64,000 nt of DNA from Lucinisca nassula (taxonomy: Eukaryota > Mollusca > Bivalvia > Lucinida > Lucinidae), in contig OY757023.1 of the NCBI GenBank assembly GCA_963580285.1, forward strand, positions 132,030,027-132,094,026. Direction: 5' to 3'. Both the position numbers and the translations under genes were made by a program. The notes under the pieces are model-generated. The model searched no databases, had not been told where the DNA came from, and saw only the letters and a program-made list of their open reading frames with translations. This document shows positions 42,342 to 53,439 of the stretch, in pieces (position 1 is the stretch's first letter; each line of letters begins with the position of its first letter).

Positions 42342-44030
42342 GAAGCACGAAAACGTCTGGATTTCAATTTATTCAAAACCTCATTCGATTTTTTATAGAC
42401 CAAAACAGATTTCTTCCTGATCTGTCAAAGACTTTATCACAATATTTAATCACATGCGTTTTACTAGCAGTAAGACAGGAAGTTAATAATTTAGAAAATT
42501 CAGTGGTAGTGCAAGAGCTAGAATTTGCAATAAACCGTGCTTTGTAAGGTCTTTTATGAAGTTTTGGTAACCAGTAAAGCGTAGGAAGCTTGTCTTGACC
42601 TTCTGCAATATACACAACAAACTTGGTGGCTGAATGACAAATATGTTCATCTACTATAGCTCTCTCTTCAGCCAAAGGCTGAAGTTCATAGGCTTAAGCG
42701 TGTTAACAAAGTGGAGCCGTCACACAACGACGACGTTGTTAGCGGCCTTGTCTGCAGGGGCCAAAACAAACTTCTTAAATACCTAGTTTAAGATGACGTA
42801 TAGATGTCTTAGGCTTAGGAGTTAGTATTTTGAGAAAAGTAAGAAATGCGTTATTCACTAGTTTTAAAATTCTAAGTTTCCAGTCCTTAAGGGCTATATG
42901 CTCAACATACTCTCGCTTACACCATCGATTACCGAATTCATTCAAGGCAGTAGCAATTTAATCTCTACATTTACTGAAATAAATTTTAGAAGGAAACCGA
43001 TATTTCGGTCCTTTAGAAATTATATTCCTTATCCTAGAATCAGGAATGATTTTCAAATTGCCAGTAATTACATGACCAGCAGCAGGATAGCAATACACTG
43101 AGTTTTTACAATCACATGAATAAGGAGTATTAGTATCAATACCGGCCCCGATAGCTCAGTTTGTAGAGTGTCCGCTCCGGGGAACGGGAGATCACGGGTT
43201 TAATCCCGGGCCGCGACATACCAAAGTCGTTAAAAATGGCACTAGCTGCTCCTCGCTTGGCACTCAGATTTACGGGGTAGAGCTAGGACTGGTCGACCCA
43301 TTTTAAGGATAATGTGACTGGGTGTGGTATCATGTAATGTGTCTGGGACATGATACTTCAGTGAGGCAGCACTATAAAAGTGAGCTCCCTGTCGCAACCA
43401 GACACCGTCGTGATATGACTGAAAAATTGTTGAAAGCGACGTTAAACCCGAATTCACACACACATTAGTATCAATATCAAGATTTGAAACAAGTTTATTG
43501 AAATTAAAAATGATAGATCTAACAGGTTTGTTATAGTTATAACAAATTATAGGTGTTTCAATATTTTGAAAATAAGCAGGAATGGAAGAAAGCACCGAGC
43601 TCTCACGAAAGATACTGGGCAAATCTATAAAATCCATACCCTTATTAATGAAGGATATTATGATTAATTTCAGAATCAGTGTAAAGACAGAGAGTATGCT
43701 GATTATAGCATCTAGTTAAGAGAGCCGCATCATATAACTGATTAGAACTAGCGTAGAATTTATTCGCCTCGGTGTCCAGAAGACGCAACAGAAACGGGCA
43801 ATGAACCTAGAAATGAAAGCATAGAGTGGCGTCCATGATTTAATAATATAATTGACAGTCTCTTCAGTCTAGTATTGTTTCGTTTAAAAGCACGTACTAT
43901 ACGTTTATAGTTACCATATTTCCTGATGCCGTGAAAACTAATTCTGCGTTTTCCGACATTCCAGGAGCGAGAAAATATCAAAGTCCGGCAATCTGGAAAT
44001 ATAACCCTCATGATAAATAAGCGGCTGTAC
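42342..44030 (-). pseudogene. PLE-like retroelement: N-terminal region and start of RT, broken
   Basis: Reads right to left. 44011-43760: basic segment with CRTLIFSRSWNVGKRRISF and HGIRKYGNYKRIVRAF. 43640-43476: FIDLPSIFRESS..NKPVRSIIFNFNKLVSNLD. Then, beyond the SINE (43140 downwards), CDCKNSVYCYPAAGHVITGN, SKGPKYRFPSK, NEFGNRWCKREYVEH, and RT beginning at about 42675 (LPTLYWLPKLHKRPYK, SCTTTEFSKLL). It stops at 42342 in RFRAS, tail to tail with a plus-strand T. Several stops and shifts. This is the only copy with the N-terminal half. No GIY-YIG endonuclease motif was seen in it. Confidence 0.6.
43141..43463 (+). mobile_element. tRNA-headed SINE with 12-bp target duplication
   Basis: Head GGCCCCGATAGCTCAGTTTG (A box) and CACGGGTTTAATCCCGG (B box); body CGACATACCAAAGTCG..GTGACTGGGTGTGG; tail GTTGAAAGCGACGTTAAACCC with a CA run. 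Flanked by ATTAGTATCAAT at 43129-43140 and 43464-43475. It lies inside the PLE-like gene, interrupting the LDIDTN codons. Confidence 0.85.
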
Positions 44031-44089
44031 TTTAACTCACTGTAAAATATTATAATTAGCAGAGCTTTTCATCAGTGAAGCCAGCCATT

Positions 44090-44350
44090 TATGTAATTTG
44101 GAAATAAGGAAATCGTTAGAACCGCCTCGTCGAAGCGGAGTTTTGGGCAGAAATACCACCCCTACCCCCATCACGAAAACATACCAATATAATTTAGATC
44201 CATTTAAACCCCGATTGTATATTGTAAACTTGGGGTTTACAGGGGTATGTATTATTTTCCTGATTTCTGCTCAAAACATAGATTGTGACTACTCGTTAGA
44301 ACCGCCCGTTGAGAAAGTTATAACGAGTACCAAAATTCAATGTTTTGAGC
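44090..44350. repeat. Foldback element copy
   Basis: ATCGTTAGAACCGCCTCG, a hairpin of CCATTTAAACCCCGATTG..AAACTTGGGGTTTACAGGGG, TTTCTGCTCAAAACATAG and a second ACTCGTTAGAACCGCCCG..AACGAGTACC. Confidence 0.6.
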
Positions 44351-44529
44351 AAAAATATAAAAAACTATCAGGCTGTTTTATGTAAAACATTTCTCTTTTG
44401 AGTTAAAATTTCCGATGTATTTTCGTTATACCACCAAAACATCATATACACCCACTGTGCTAAAATGGCAGTGCTCCAGTCGTAGAACTAGAATTTTTCT
44501 GATGGAAACGTTTGCACTTCATTCCTTTC

Positions 44530-44800
44530 TAGTCCAGATAGATAGACTTTGGGTGCTCATTAGAACCACCTCATTATGGCGGTTCTAGGAGTACCCTAAA
44601 TATATGTATTGTATTTGAGCAAAGATGAGGGAAAATAACAAAAGTTAAATCTTGTGGGTGCATATTTGAGGCGGTTCTTTCAAGTGTCCACAATCTATGA
44701 TTATGAGCAAAACAATGGAAAATAATGACCTCTCCCACCCACTCACCACTGAAAACCAAAAACCCTATAAGGGATGTTTATAGGGGTATTCGTTACACGG
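44530..44800. repeat. Foldback element copy
   Basis: GGGTGCTCATTAGAACCACC-TCATTA-TGGCGGTTCTAGGAGTACCC centred at about 44570, then GAGGCGGTTCTTTCAAGTGTCC and a diverged second hairpin ending GGGGTATTCGTTACACGGGC. 44801-45032 beyond holds nothing recognisable. Confidence 0.6.
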
Positions 44801-45465
44801 GCTTGTTTTTAAGATTTTTTTTTTTTTCATTTCAAGAATGTTTCACAAAGCAAACGGACAAATTTTGGCATTAGGGAAATGTACAAGTTTTTCGCCCCTA
44901 ACTGAAAAATTAAGCTATACATGTATTCCATGTACATTTAAACTTTACATGCACATGTGTTTCATGTACAAAGTAGTGTTGTTTCTTTCTTTTCGTTTAC
45001 ATGTATATACATGCAGTTGAAATGGATACAGTATTATAGAAGTGAAGGCAATGATCAGGAATCGATACAATCAACCAACAGCTCCCATCAGAAGGGGAAA
45101 GAAGCACAAACATGAATTAACAGACCTTATGGAAACATCAGTTGCGGAAAGCCAAAAGGACAGTTACTTTCCCACAAAATGGCCAATTGGCTAACAAAAA
45201 TAAAATAATATAAGCAACACAAACACCCCAAGACAAACCATAACAAAAATATACCGCGACAGAAGAACCGCCTTGGAACGGTCAGTGGAAACGAATTCCA
45301 CTGGATGGCTTAAATCGATTGTACATGACCACAATCCTCTCCCTTTCTTTCGTCGCGATTTACACAAATAATTTGTTTAGTCCGTATGAAGGCCTCATAA
45401 CTCATCAGTGCAACATCTCCATGAACACAAATAATCAAACAACCACAGAGATGAAACAACGAGGA

Positions 45466-47170
45466 GGGAACGGGGTTGCTGAATCACACTCTGAAAGGGC
45501 AGAGGAATTAGTTGGTCAATTCAATGATGTGTTAAATAAAACGGAGGTTCCATTGACTGGAAGATCGGCCCCATTCATGAATAATATTGTTGTGACAGCT
45601 GCAGGAGTGATCAAGTTACTTCAAGGCTTAAAACCCAGAAAGACCTTAGGACCTGATGAGCTTCATCCTAGAGTCCTGAAGGAACTAGCAAATGAGTTGG
45701 TTCCAGTTTTTGCACACTTGTTTCAACAGTCCCTTGATACGAATGATATCCCAAAAGAATCGCTCTTAGCAAACATCTGTCCACTCTTCAAAAAAGAAGA
45801 TAGGGCTCTTGCCCGTAATTATCGCATTGTGTCTTTGACTTGTGTTCTGTTTAAATTGAAGGGGTTAGTGCAAGAAGGGGCCTAAGTCACATTTTTATAA
45901 TTTCGAGAAAAACGCGAAAAACACAATATTTTGCAAAATTTTCATATTTTTCATACTTGAATTTAAATAAATTCTTCTGATGTGTTATCGTGGCATCTGA
46001 AATGGTGCAAAAACCACATAAATAGTTCTGAGTATATCACAGATATTCATTTGTTACAATAATGGTTTAGTGCAAGAAAGGGCCTAAGCCCAGGATTTAT
46101 TGGACTTAGGCACCTTCTTGCACTGAACAAATACAACAAAAGTTTCTCTATTAAAAGCAGAAACCTATGTCATTTAGTTGAACATGTATATTTTATCGTA
46201 TCACGACTCTTTATTAGTTTATTATAACAAAAATCTGAAACAAATGAACAATACATACCATGGAAACTCAAACATTTTTGTGGTAAAACGGACTTAGACC
46301 CTTTCTTGCACCAACAATACGACATTGGACTTAGGACCCTACAAAAATGTTTTATTAACCTTCATTTTTAATGCCAGTAAAGAAATAAGGTACAACAAAC
46401 TAAATATCAGATTGTAGGTCTTGATATGATGTATCTGAAATTGATAATATCCCAGATTTTTCCAAAAATGGACTTGGGCCCCTTCTTGCACTAACCCCTT
46501 CAATTGCTGGAACATATAGTCTGCTCCAACCTCATGGCCCACATAGTTGTGAACCTCAGCTAAGCACAGTTCTTAATGACTGGGCAAAAATCTCGGACAA
46601 AGGGGGACAGGTGAACACATTTATTTTGGACTTGTTCGCCCAATCTTGGAATATGGTAGTTGTATCTGGTACCCCAGTGGAGTGGTCCTTAACGATGAAA
46701 TTGATAAAGTTCAGAATAGAGCTGCTAGATTTGTAGCAGGCGATTACTGCTTTGAAACTGGGAGCATGACTGGAATACTTGGAAAATTAAAATGGGAGTC
46801 TCTCAAGAAAAGTAGAAAAGACAGTAGGCTAACCCCTTTATACAAAAGTCTAAAGGGTGCTGCCAGCATACCAACAGATGTTCTTATTCCCCCAGTTAGA
46901 CACTGTAGAAATCACCATTCGTTGGCGTTTCAGACCCTTACTGCAAGAACTGAGATTTATAAAGAGTCGCTCTTCCCAAGAACCATTAGAGCTTGGAATA
47001 CCCTTTCCGATTCGATTATTTCGACAGCTGAAGGTGCTGATGATTGTGTAGCTAAATGTACCTCTTTGGTTAGAGCTAGGGACTAAATTCCCACATCACA
47101 GGTCCTGGTGTATGGATGTCATTTGAAGTGTCACCAGTAACAATTCAGATTCTGATTCTGATCTGATGAT
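45466..47170 (+). pseudogene. CR1/Rex1-like LINE RT, internally deleted
   Basis: 5'-truncated LINE on the plus strand. 45466-45857 encodes the RT N-terminal part (GPDELHPRVLKELANELVP, ARNYRIVSLTCVLFK). After the TIR insertion it continues LLEHIVCSNLMAH, then NDWAKISDKGGQVNTFILDL near 46575, then jumps to PILEYGSCIWYPSG, a C-terminal LINE block (KVQNRAARFVAGDY, SLFPRTIRAWNTLSDS) to a stop near 47086. The region with the catalytic ADD box is deleted. The 3' end has GATTCT repeats (47150-47165), as in CR1-type tails. Inactive. Confidence 0.75.
45858..46501. mobile_element. TIR element with repeated terminal motif
   Basis: 644 bp, inserted in the LINE with AATT duplicated (45854-45857, 46502-46505). 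Without it the LINE reads FKLLEH in frame. The 31-bp terminal inverted repeats begin GAAGGGGTTAGTGCAAGAAG and differ at one base. Internal copies of the TGCAAGAAGGGGCCTAAGTCC motif occur at about 46064-46088 (direct), 46102-46128, 46290-46313 and 46327-46338 (inverted). No coding sequence. Superfamily not recognised. Confidence 0.82.
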
Positions 47171-47346
47171 GAGGACTCGACAGCAATAAACCACTGAAAT
47201 GCTGGAGCAAAAGAAAACCAACAGTTAGACTCCCATGGGCCCGACCAGAGATAGAGCATCAGGTACCAACCAACATTACCATTTATTAGATCTCTCTAAT
47301 TCTCACTAAGACTTTACTTTGGAACCGTCATAGAATCCGAGGCTTT

Positions 47347-47600
47347 ATGTTTGTTTATACGTCGTTATTTACATTCCTGTAACTTACATGTTCGCCCACG
47401 GCTCCTGCCACGACTCGCACACAAGTACTGTCGCACTGTCCATGGTTATAAACCATATTTGTTTCATTGTCCGACAGGACTTGAGAAGACATTTCATCTC
47501 AATGTCGGGTAAAAGTCCCACAAAATTGGAAGCAAGCCTCAAAAATGACATTTACCGTGTTGACGGGGACGTAAAACATCATATCAAACAAACAAATATA
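47347..47600 (+). repeat. SINE 3' part
   Basis: Ends GTGTTGACGGGGACGTAAAAC..ATCAAACAAACAAATAT, the tail shared by SINEs in this window. No clear tRNA head upstream, so probably 5'-truncated. Confidence 0.4.
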
Positions 47601-47652
47601 TGTGCCTAGCAATAATGAGTGTTTGATCAGTTTGAAGTTCAACGGCCTATTC

Positions 47653-48025
47653 AAAGTAGAAGTAAAACAAAGATCAGTAATCGATACAATTCACTTACTC
47701 AACCGAACAAGATACCAAAGGGAAAGAAAAACAAACATGAAGCGACCAGACCATAATGTAAACCTAAACAAAGGAAGGCCATAAGTACAGTTACTTTCCC
47801 ACAAAATGGCCGTATGGCCATCCAAAATTAAAAGACACAAGCGATACACACAGTAAGCATCAAACAACAACATAAATAAACCGCCACAGAAGAACCGCCT
47901 TGGAACGGTCAGTGGAACGACCTCCACTGGGGGCTTAAATCGAGTTTACGTGGCCACAATTCGCCCTTACTTCCGTCGCGATTTAGACAAATAGTTTGTT
48001 TAGTCCGCATGAAGGCCTCAACGCT
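47653..48025 (-). repeat. T tail, minus strand, partial
   Basis: AAAGTAGAAGTAAAACAAAG to TTAGTCCGCATGAAGGCCTC. Its sense-strand frame (47691-47927) keeps PLTVPRRFFCGGLFMLLF and the hydrophobic run seen in other copies. Confidence 0.75.
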
Positions 48026-48144
48026 GTATAGGTCATATCAAGCCGATCAGTTTACCAATATGAAAACATCCCTATTCAAATATGTCGGAAAATTTTATCA
48101 CCACAAATGAAAATTTTCACATAAAAATGATATTTTTATGAGTT

Positions 48145-48330
48145 CTGCACGAGGCATAGATTATGGGTACTCTTTAGATACGCATCGGCGAGGCGGTTTG
48201 AACAAGTACCCACAATCCTTGTTTCTTGAGCAGATATAAGAAAAATTATGAATACTCCCTTAAATCCCAGTTTTGCAATATAAAATTGGGGTTTAATTGG
48301 GTCAAAATTAAATATATGTAGGCGGGTTTT
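48145..48330. repeat. Foldback element copy
   Basis: GCATAGATTATGGGTACTC..CATCGGCGAGGCGG..AACAAGTACCCACAATCC, then TTGAGCAGATATAAG and the AAATCCCAGTTTTGC..AAAATTGGGGTTTAATTGGG hairpin. Confidence 0.6.
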
Positions 48331-48560
48331 CTTGATGCTTACCATACTTACTCGAGAACCAGTAGGTACATGGCGTAATTGTGACGTCATGTCAACGTCT
48401 GTTAAACGTCATGACGTTTATGCATAATCGTATCAACGTCTGTGCTAGACGTTGCACCGACGTTATTTTGACACTGCCCTAGCGACGTGTGCCTGCTGGG
48501 CTGGTCTGTTTGTTTGTAGATTATCAAGCATAGACGACAAAAAGCTTAAATATTAACATA
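48331..48560. other. ACGT-dense block, no gene
   Basis: TGTGACGTCATGTCAACGTC, AAACGTCATGACGTTTATG and further ACGTC/GACGT words within 100 bp, resembling the Gmr1-like leader (ATGTCAACGTCAG near 7500). May be a relict of that leader or LTR. Confidence 0.35.
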
Positions 48561-48599
48561 CATAATACGCATTTTTTTTCTTTTCAGAATATTTATTCG

Positions 48600-50000
48600 A
48601 CGGTAATTGGACAGCTATGTAGAAGCAAGTGAACCATCTTCAATTTCGTGCAGAGAAAAAAATTGTCTTCAGTATGCTATCAAACTTGCTACTAAAACCA
48701 TCTTACCCGGCATTCAAAAATTCATTTTCACCTGAATTTGTAGATAAGTATGGAATCAATCACACAGCAATCAAAACTTTTAGATTACAAATATAACAAC
48801 TGCTAGAAATCCAGGTATCGACCTTACAATATTCATAAACATGAAACCGCCGAAGTTCCATCTTGGTATATTTAAAAAACCTTCTATTCTGTTTGACTTA
48901 CATGTTGGCAAAAATTCCGAATCGAAACCAATGCTATTCAAACAAACGTTTCAGGTATTGCAGCCACGTTACAGTGATTACCAGCGAGTCTATACTGATG
49001 GTGCCAAAGAAGGAGATAAAGTTGGTTGTGCGTATGTTTCGTAAGATAAGAACAAAATCTTGCGTCTTCCAGATGGTTCATCATTTTTTACAGCTGAAGC
49101 CAAAGCAATAGGCCTAGCTTTAGATTTTGTCAGTTCTTTAACAATTCAAAAGCAATTATATTTTCTGATTCACTTTCTGTGCTTAAGGCTTTAAGGTCAA
49201 GCCTCAGATTCTATGACGGCTCCAGCGTAAAGGCTTATTGAAAATTAGAGAGATAATGTTGGTTGGTGCCTGATGCTCTGTCTCTGGTCGGGCTCATCGG
49301 AGTCTAACTGTTGGTTTTCTTTTGCTCCAGCATTTCAGTGGTTTCTTGCTGTCGAGTCCTCACCGTTGTCTCACCTCTGTGGTTCTTTGATTTTTGTGTT
49401 CACGGAGATGTTTCACTGATGAGTTAGGAGGCCTTCATGCGGACTGAACAAATTATTTGTCTAAATCGCGACGGAAGTAAGGGCGAGGATTGTGGCCACG
49501 TAAAATCGATTTCAGCCCACAGTGGAAATCTTCCACTGACCGTTCCAAGGCGGCTCTTCTGTGGCGATTTATTTATGTTGTTGTTTGTTACTTACTGTGT
49601 GTATCACTTGTGTCTTTTGGTTTTGGATGGCCATATGGCCATTTTGTGGGCAAGTAATTGTCCTTATGGCCTTCCTTTGTTTAGGTTTCCATTACGGTCT
49701 GGTCGCTTAATGTTTGTATTTCTTTCCCTTTGGTGTCTTTTATGGGTGGAGTAAGTTAATTGTATCAATTCCTGATCTTTGTTTTACTTCTACTTTAGAC
49801 CATTCAGCATCCAAAAATCTTCAAATACAAAAATTGATCGCACAACAATACGAAATTTCTAAAACTCACCAAATCTGTTTTGTTGGCTTTAGAACCATAT
49901 TGGCCTTGTCGGCAATAAGTATGATGACAAGAAAGCAAAGGGATAGCTCAATCTTGATCCGTCTGCTTTTACAATTTCTTTAAATAATTTTAAATCATTT
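48600..50000 (+). pseudogene. LINE C-terminal region with RNase H, interrupted by T
   Basis: 48650-49196 has LINE connector text (LQYAIKLATK) and an RNase H start: YQRVYTDGAKEGDKVGCAYV (first Asp), RLPDGSSFFTAEAKAIGLAL, then a damaged SDS block and VLKAL. After T the frame resumes at 49797 (FSASKNLQIQKLIAQQYEIS, then the ICFVGF helix and residues of the GLVGNKYDDKKAKGIA type). Several shifts and a TAA after the CAYVS segment. Typical of I- or Jockey-like LINEs with a C-terminal RNase H. Confidence 0.6.
49197..49796 (+). repeat. T tail, plus strand, solo, 600 bp, inside LINE RNase H
   Basis: A complete solo T: starts TCAAGCCTCAGATTCTATGACGG, exactly the point that follows the RT stop in full copies, and ends TTTTACTTCTACTTT. 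It contains an ATG-initiated frame (49437-49754, 105 codons) with MRTEQIICLNRDGSKGEDCG, then a long hydrophobic stretch. Confidence 0.85.
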
Positions 50001-50611
50001 ATCAACAGATACATCTTTTCAGAATGACAAGGCAATGAAACCGTGCAATGGATAACAAACTCATACTACAGGGCCACAGCAGCAGATACGCTGAGTTAAA
50101 TACCCACGGGGACCACACTTTCACATCCGCTTAGTTAGCATACCTCCGAGGGCCACGGCAGCAGGTATGCTTAAGTTTCTTGAAAATATAGGGTTCATAT
50201 AAGCTGGCTCTCTTTGTTTGCAGAAGCAAGGGACCATTACAACAGATCCGCTTAGTTTACATACCAAGTGGGGAAAAATCAGCAATTTGGTTTAGTTTAC
50301 ATAGCAATAGGGACTATAACAAGGGGTAAGCACATTTTAAATATCTATAGTACGACTTCAGCAAGTCCGACAGTTAATACGAACACGGGCCATCGTATAA
50401 GGTCCACGTAGCTGCAGGGCCCATTGCAGCAAGAAGTCATCTCCATTATGGCCCCTGACCTGACGTTATTACTCAGTAGTTCAGACTTATCCTATCTCGA
50501 ACAAATGTTTCTGGTCCCAAAAGTATAGGCTGCATTGAGGCTTTAATGTGTAATAAACACATTGCATTTACGCAGCTACTTCTTCAATGGACTTCAAGGG
50601 TCACTGATGAA
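50001..50611. other. No gene seen
   Basis: Contains spaced CCGCTTAGTT(A/T)(A/G)CATAC words (about 50130, 50260) and AGGGCCAC..GCAGCAG words (about 50075, 50155), a weak local repeat. Otherwise unassigned. Confidence 0.3.
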
Positions 50612-51231
50612 AAGGAGAAGTAAAACAAAGATCAGGAGTCGATACAATTAACTTACTCCACCCACCAAAGACACCAAAGGGAAAGAAATACAAACATTAA
50701 GCGACCAGACCATAATGGAAACCTAAACAAAGGAAGGCCATAAGGACAGTTACTTTCCCACAAAATGGCCATATGGCCATCCAAAATTAAAAGACACAAG
50801 TGATACACACAGTAAGTAACAAACAACAACATAAATAAATCGCCACAGAAGAACCGCCTTGGAACGGTCAGTGGAAAGGTTTCCACTGGGGGGGGGGGGG
50901 GGGGGGGGGCTTAAATCGATTTAACGTGGCAACAATCCTCGCCCTTACTTCCGTCGCGATTTAGACAAATAATTTGTTCAGTCCACATGAAGGCCTCCTA
51001 ACTTATCAGTGCAACATCTCCGTGAACACAAAAAATCAGAGGTGAGACAACGGTGAGGACTCGACAGCAAGAAACCACTGAAATGCTGGAGCAAAAGAAA
51101 ACCAACAGCAAGACTCCGATGGGCCCGACCAGAGACAGAGCATCAGGCACCAACCAACATTACCAAGAATTAGATCTCTCTAATTCTCAATAAGCCTTTA
51201 CGTTGGAGCCGTCATAGAATCTGAGGCCTGA
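50612..51231 (-). repeat. T tail of the PLE-like copy at 51232
   Basis: Complete T (GGAGAAGTAAAACAAAGATC to CTGAGGCCTGA) directly continuous with the RT end, same orientation. A 21-base G run at 50887-50909 is a probable length-variable site. The sense frame 50653-50886 encodes METFPLTVPRRFFCGDLFM plus a hydrophobic run to a stop. Confidence 0.85.
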
Positions 51232-52932
51232 CCCACCGGCGTGCAATTAAAGAGGGAAGCAAAGTTGCCAACCGTGATTGGGTTAACTACCATGCATGCA
51301 GTCGAAGAATGATTTTACGAAATTGGGTGCTGAAGTCATTGCGGTTATATATTTTTCTGAATTTATATACTAAGTCACCATAAAATTCGGGTTCCGATAG
51401 ACCTTGTTGCAGAAGAGATTTAAGTCCAATATTGAATTTTGAAATTAAATCAGAATGACGTCTATAAAATTGTGAAAATGCTTTGCGTAGTTTATGGTAC
51501 CGATAACCCTGATTAAGAAGTTTAGCAGTTAATGATTTATTACGAGTGTTGAAGTCAGTTACAAGACTACACAATCTAGCAAATCGAATTAATTGCGAAA
51601 TATAAACGCCATAGGATGGCGCACGAGGAACATCACCATCCAAACAAGGAAAATTTACAATCTCAAAATCAAAGTCATCGCGTTTATCATAAATTTTGCA
51701 CGAAACAAACCCATCTACAATAGATAGATGTAAATCCAAAAAACGGGGCCTCGGTATCAGAAGAATTTGCTTTATTTAATTGAAGTTATTGGGGGTAAAT
51801 CTGACTGATCAACCATCGAAATAGGTATTATCAATATTTAATGAATCATCTAAGTATCTAGAAGTGGAGCTAAAAGCTTCAATAATTTCAGACTGGTTAT
51901 GTCTCTTTCATAACAATACAAGAACAGATCAGCAACAAGAGGTGCGCAATTCGTACCCATCGGAATACCCACAATTTGTCTAAATAACTTAGTACCGAAT
52001 CTCATATAAATATTGTCAAGTAGAAAGCCGAGGGCATCACACACCTTCTGACATGACCAAAGTGTATAATTCGTATGCTCTTTAGAAGTGAAAAATGCAT
52101 TTCTGACATTACATGCAAGATAGAGAGAATCTTCTCTGTGAAAAGCCCATTCAATTAAATCATTAAGCTTTTCTTTTATAAGATTATGAGGAAGTGTAGG
52201 GCAAAGAGTGGAAAAATAGTAAGTAGACAGACTTGAAGCATGCAAACGTCTGGGTTTCAATTTATTTAAAACCTCATTCGAATTTTTTATAGACCAAAAC
52301 AGATTTCTTCCTGATCTCTCAAAGACTTTATCACAATATTTAATCACATGCGTTTTAATAGCAGTAAGACAGGAAGTTAATAATTTAGAAAGTTCAGTGG
52401 TAGTGCAAGAGCTAGAATTTGCAATAAACCGTGCTTTGTAAGGTCTTTTATGAAGTTTTGGTAGCCAGTATAGCGTAGGAAGCTTGTCTTGGCCTTCCGG
52501 TAACACACTCAGCAAACTTGGTGGCTGAATGACAAATATGTTTATCTACTATAACTCTCTCTTCAGCTAAAGGCTGAAGTTCATAGGCCTTAGTACCACC
52601 AAGCTCCTGCTTAAGCGTGTTAACATAGTGGAGCCGTCACACAACGACGACATTGTTGGCGGCCTTGTCTGCAGGGGCCAAAACAAACTTCTTATGAAAT
52701 TATTGAATACCTAGCTTAAGATGACGTAAAGACGTCTTAGGCTTTGGAGGTAATAAGTTAGTATTTTGAGAATAGAAAGAAATGCATTTATTCACTAGTT
52801 TTAAAATGCTTAGTTTCCAGTCCTTAAGGGCTTTATGCTCAACATACTCTCGCTTACACCATCGATTACCGAATTCATTCAAGGAAGCAGCGATTTCATC
52901 TCTACATTTACTGAAATCAATTTTAGAAGGAA
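51232..52932 (-). pseudogene. PLE-like reverse transcriptase copy, nearly complete RT
   Basis: From 52932: FSKCRDEIAASLNEFGNRWC, LRHLKLGIQEFH, FVLAPADKAANNVVVV (stop), GGTKAYELQPLAEERVIVD, then LPTLYWLPKLHKRPYK (52490), STLCPTLPHNLIKEKL, FRQIVGIPMGTNCAPLVADL. A deletion of about 20 bases near 51900 removes the residues before the catalytic box and shifts the frame. The C-terminal part (51287-51739: DLHLSIVDGFVSCKIYDKRD, PRAPSYGVYISQLIRFAR) follows. The 5' end is cut at 52933 in RIPSKIDF, where the hammerhead repeat begins. Retroelement with T tail, inactive. Confidence 0.78.
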
Positions 52933-52933
52933 T

Positions 52934-53307
52934 TCTAATTTGCCGAAACTAGCTAGTCTGGCCCAGAAAACATGTACAATCCATATATTTTAGTTCTGTG
53001 GTGTATTCCTTCCTTCCAAAGGATAACCCTTTTATAGAACGCATTTAGCTTTACTACAGCTGGTGTGTTGGAATGTGTGGCGGCGGTAAAACGTCTCCCT
53101 ACCCTACATCATAGTGTAGATTATATTTTCTTGTCCTTTTGGGATCATTGATTCCATTGTGGAATTTTGAAAATATCTGAGGGTCACTGATGAGGCCTAA
53201 TTGGCCGAAACTAGCTAGTCTGGCCCAGAAAACATGTAGACTCCATATATTTCAGTTCTGTGGTGTATTCCTTGCTTCTAAAGGATAACCCTTTTATAGA
53301 ATGTATT
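52934..53307 (+). repeat. Hammerhead-bearing 262-bp tandem repeat, 1.4 units
   Basis: CCGAAACTAGCTAGTCTGGCC starts at 52943 and again at 53205, 262 bp apart, with ACATGTA..TCCATATAT, TCTGTGGTGTATTCC and GGATAACCCTTTTATAGAA after each. The first unit begins inside the ribozyme (TAATTTGCCGAAAC); the second has the complete motif. Confidence 0.8.
53181..53226 (+). ncRNA. Type I hammerhead ribozyme motif
   Basis: Stem I GGGTCA (53181-53186) pairs with TGGCCC (53221-53226), with one G-U. The core CTGATGA (53187-53193) is followed by stem II GGCC-TAATT-GGCC, core GAAA (53207-53210), a minimal stem III CTAGCTAG with no loop, and the TC before the cleavage site after 53220. All conserved core residues are present. 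The self-complementary stem III suggests it works as a dimer, as in hammerheads of Penelope-like elements and animal retrozymes. Confidence 0.85.
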
Positions 53308-53439
53308 GATTAACATTTGAATAACTCGCCATTCACGTTCTCATCCTATCTAACAAACTTGTACTACGACCTAAATTACTTATCTAACAAACTTGTCTTG
53401 TCCTAACGGCACTAATGGGGTGAATGACATTGAGCGCAT

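Larger units (their letters stand above)
45033..47346 (-). repeat. T tail, minus strand, split by a LINE
   Basis: 45033-45465 is T from ATAGAAGTGAAGGCAATG to GAGATGAAACAACGAGGA; 47171-47346 continues GAGGACTCGACAGCAATAAAC to GTCATAGAATCCGAGGC. GAGGA is present on both sides (45461-45465, 47171-47175), a 5-bp target duplication of the LINE. Confidence 0.8.
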
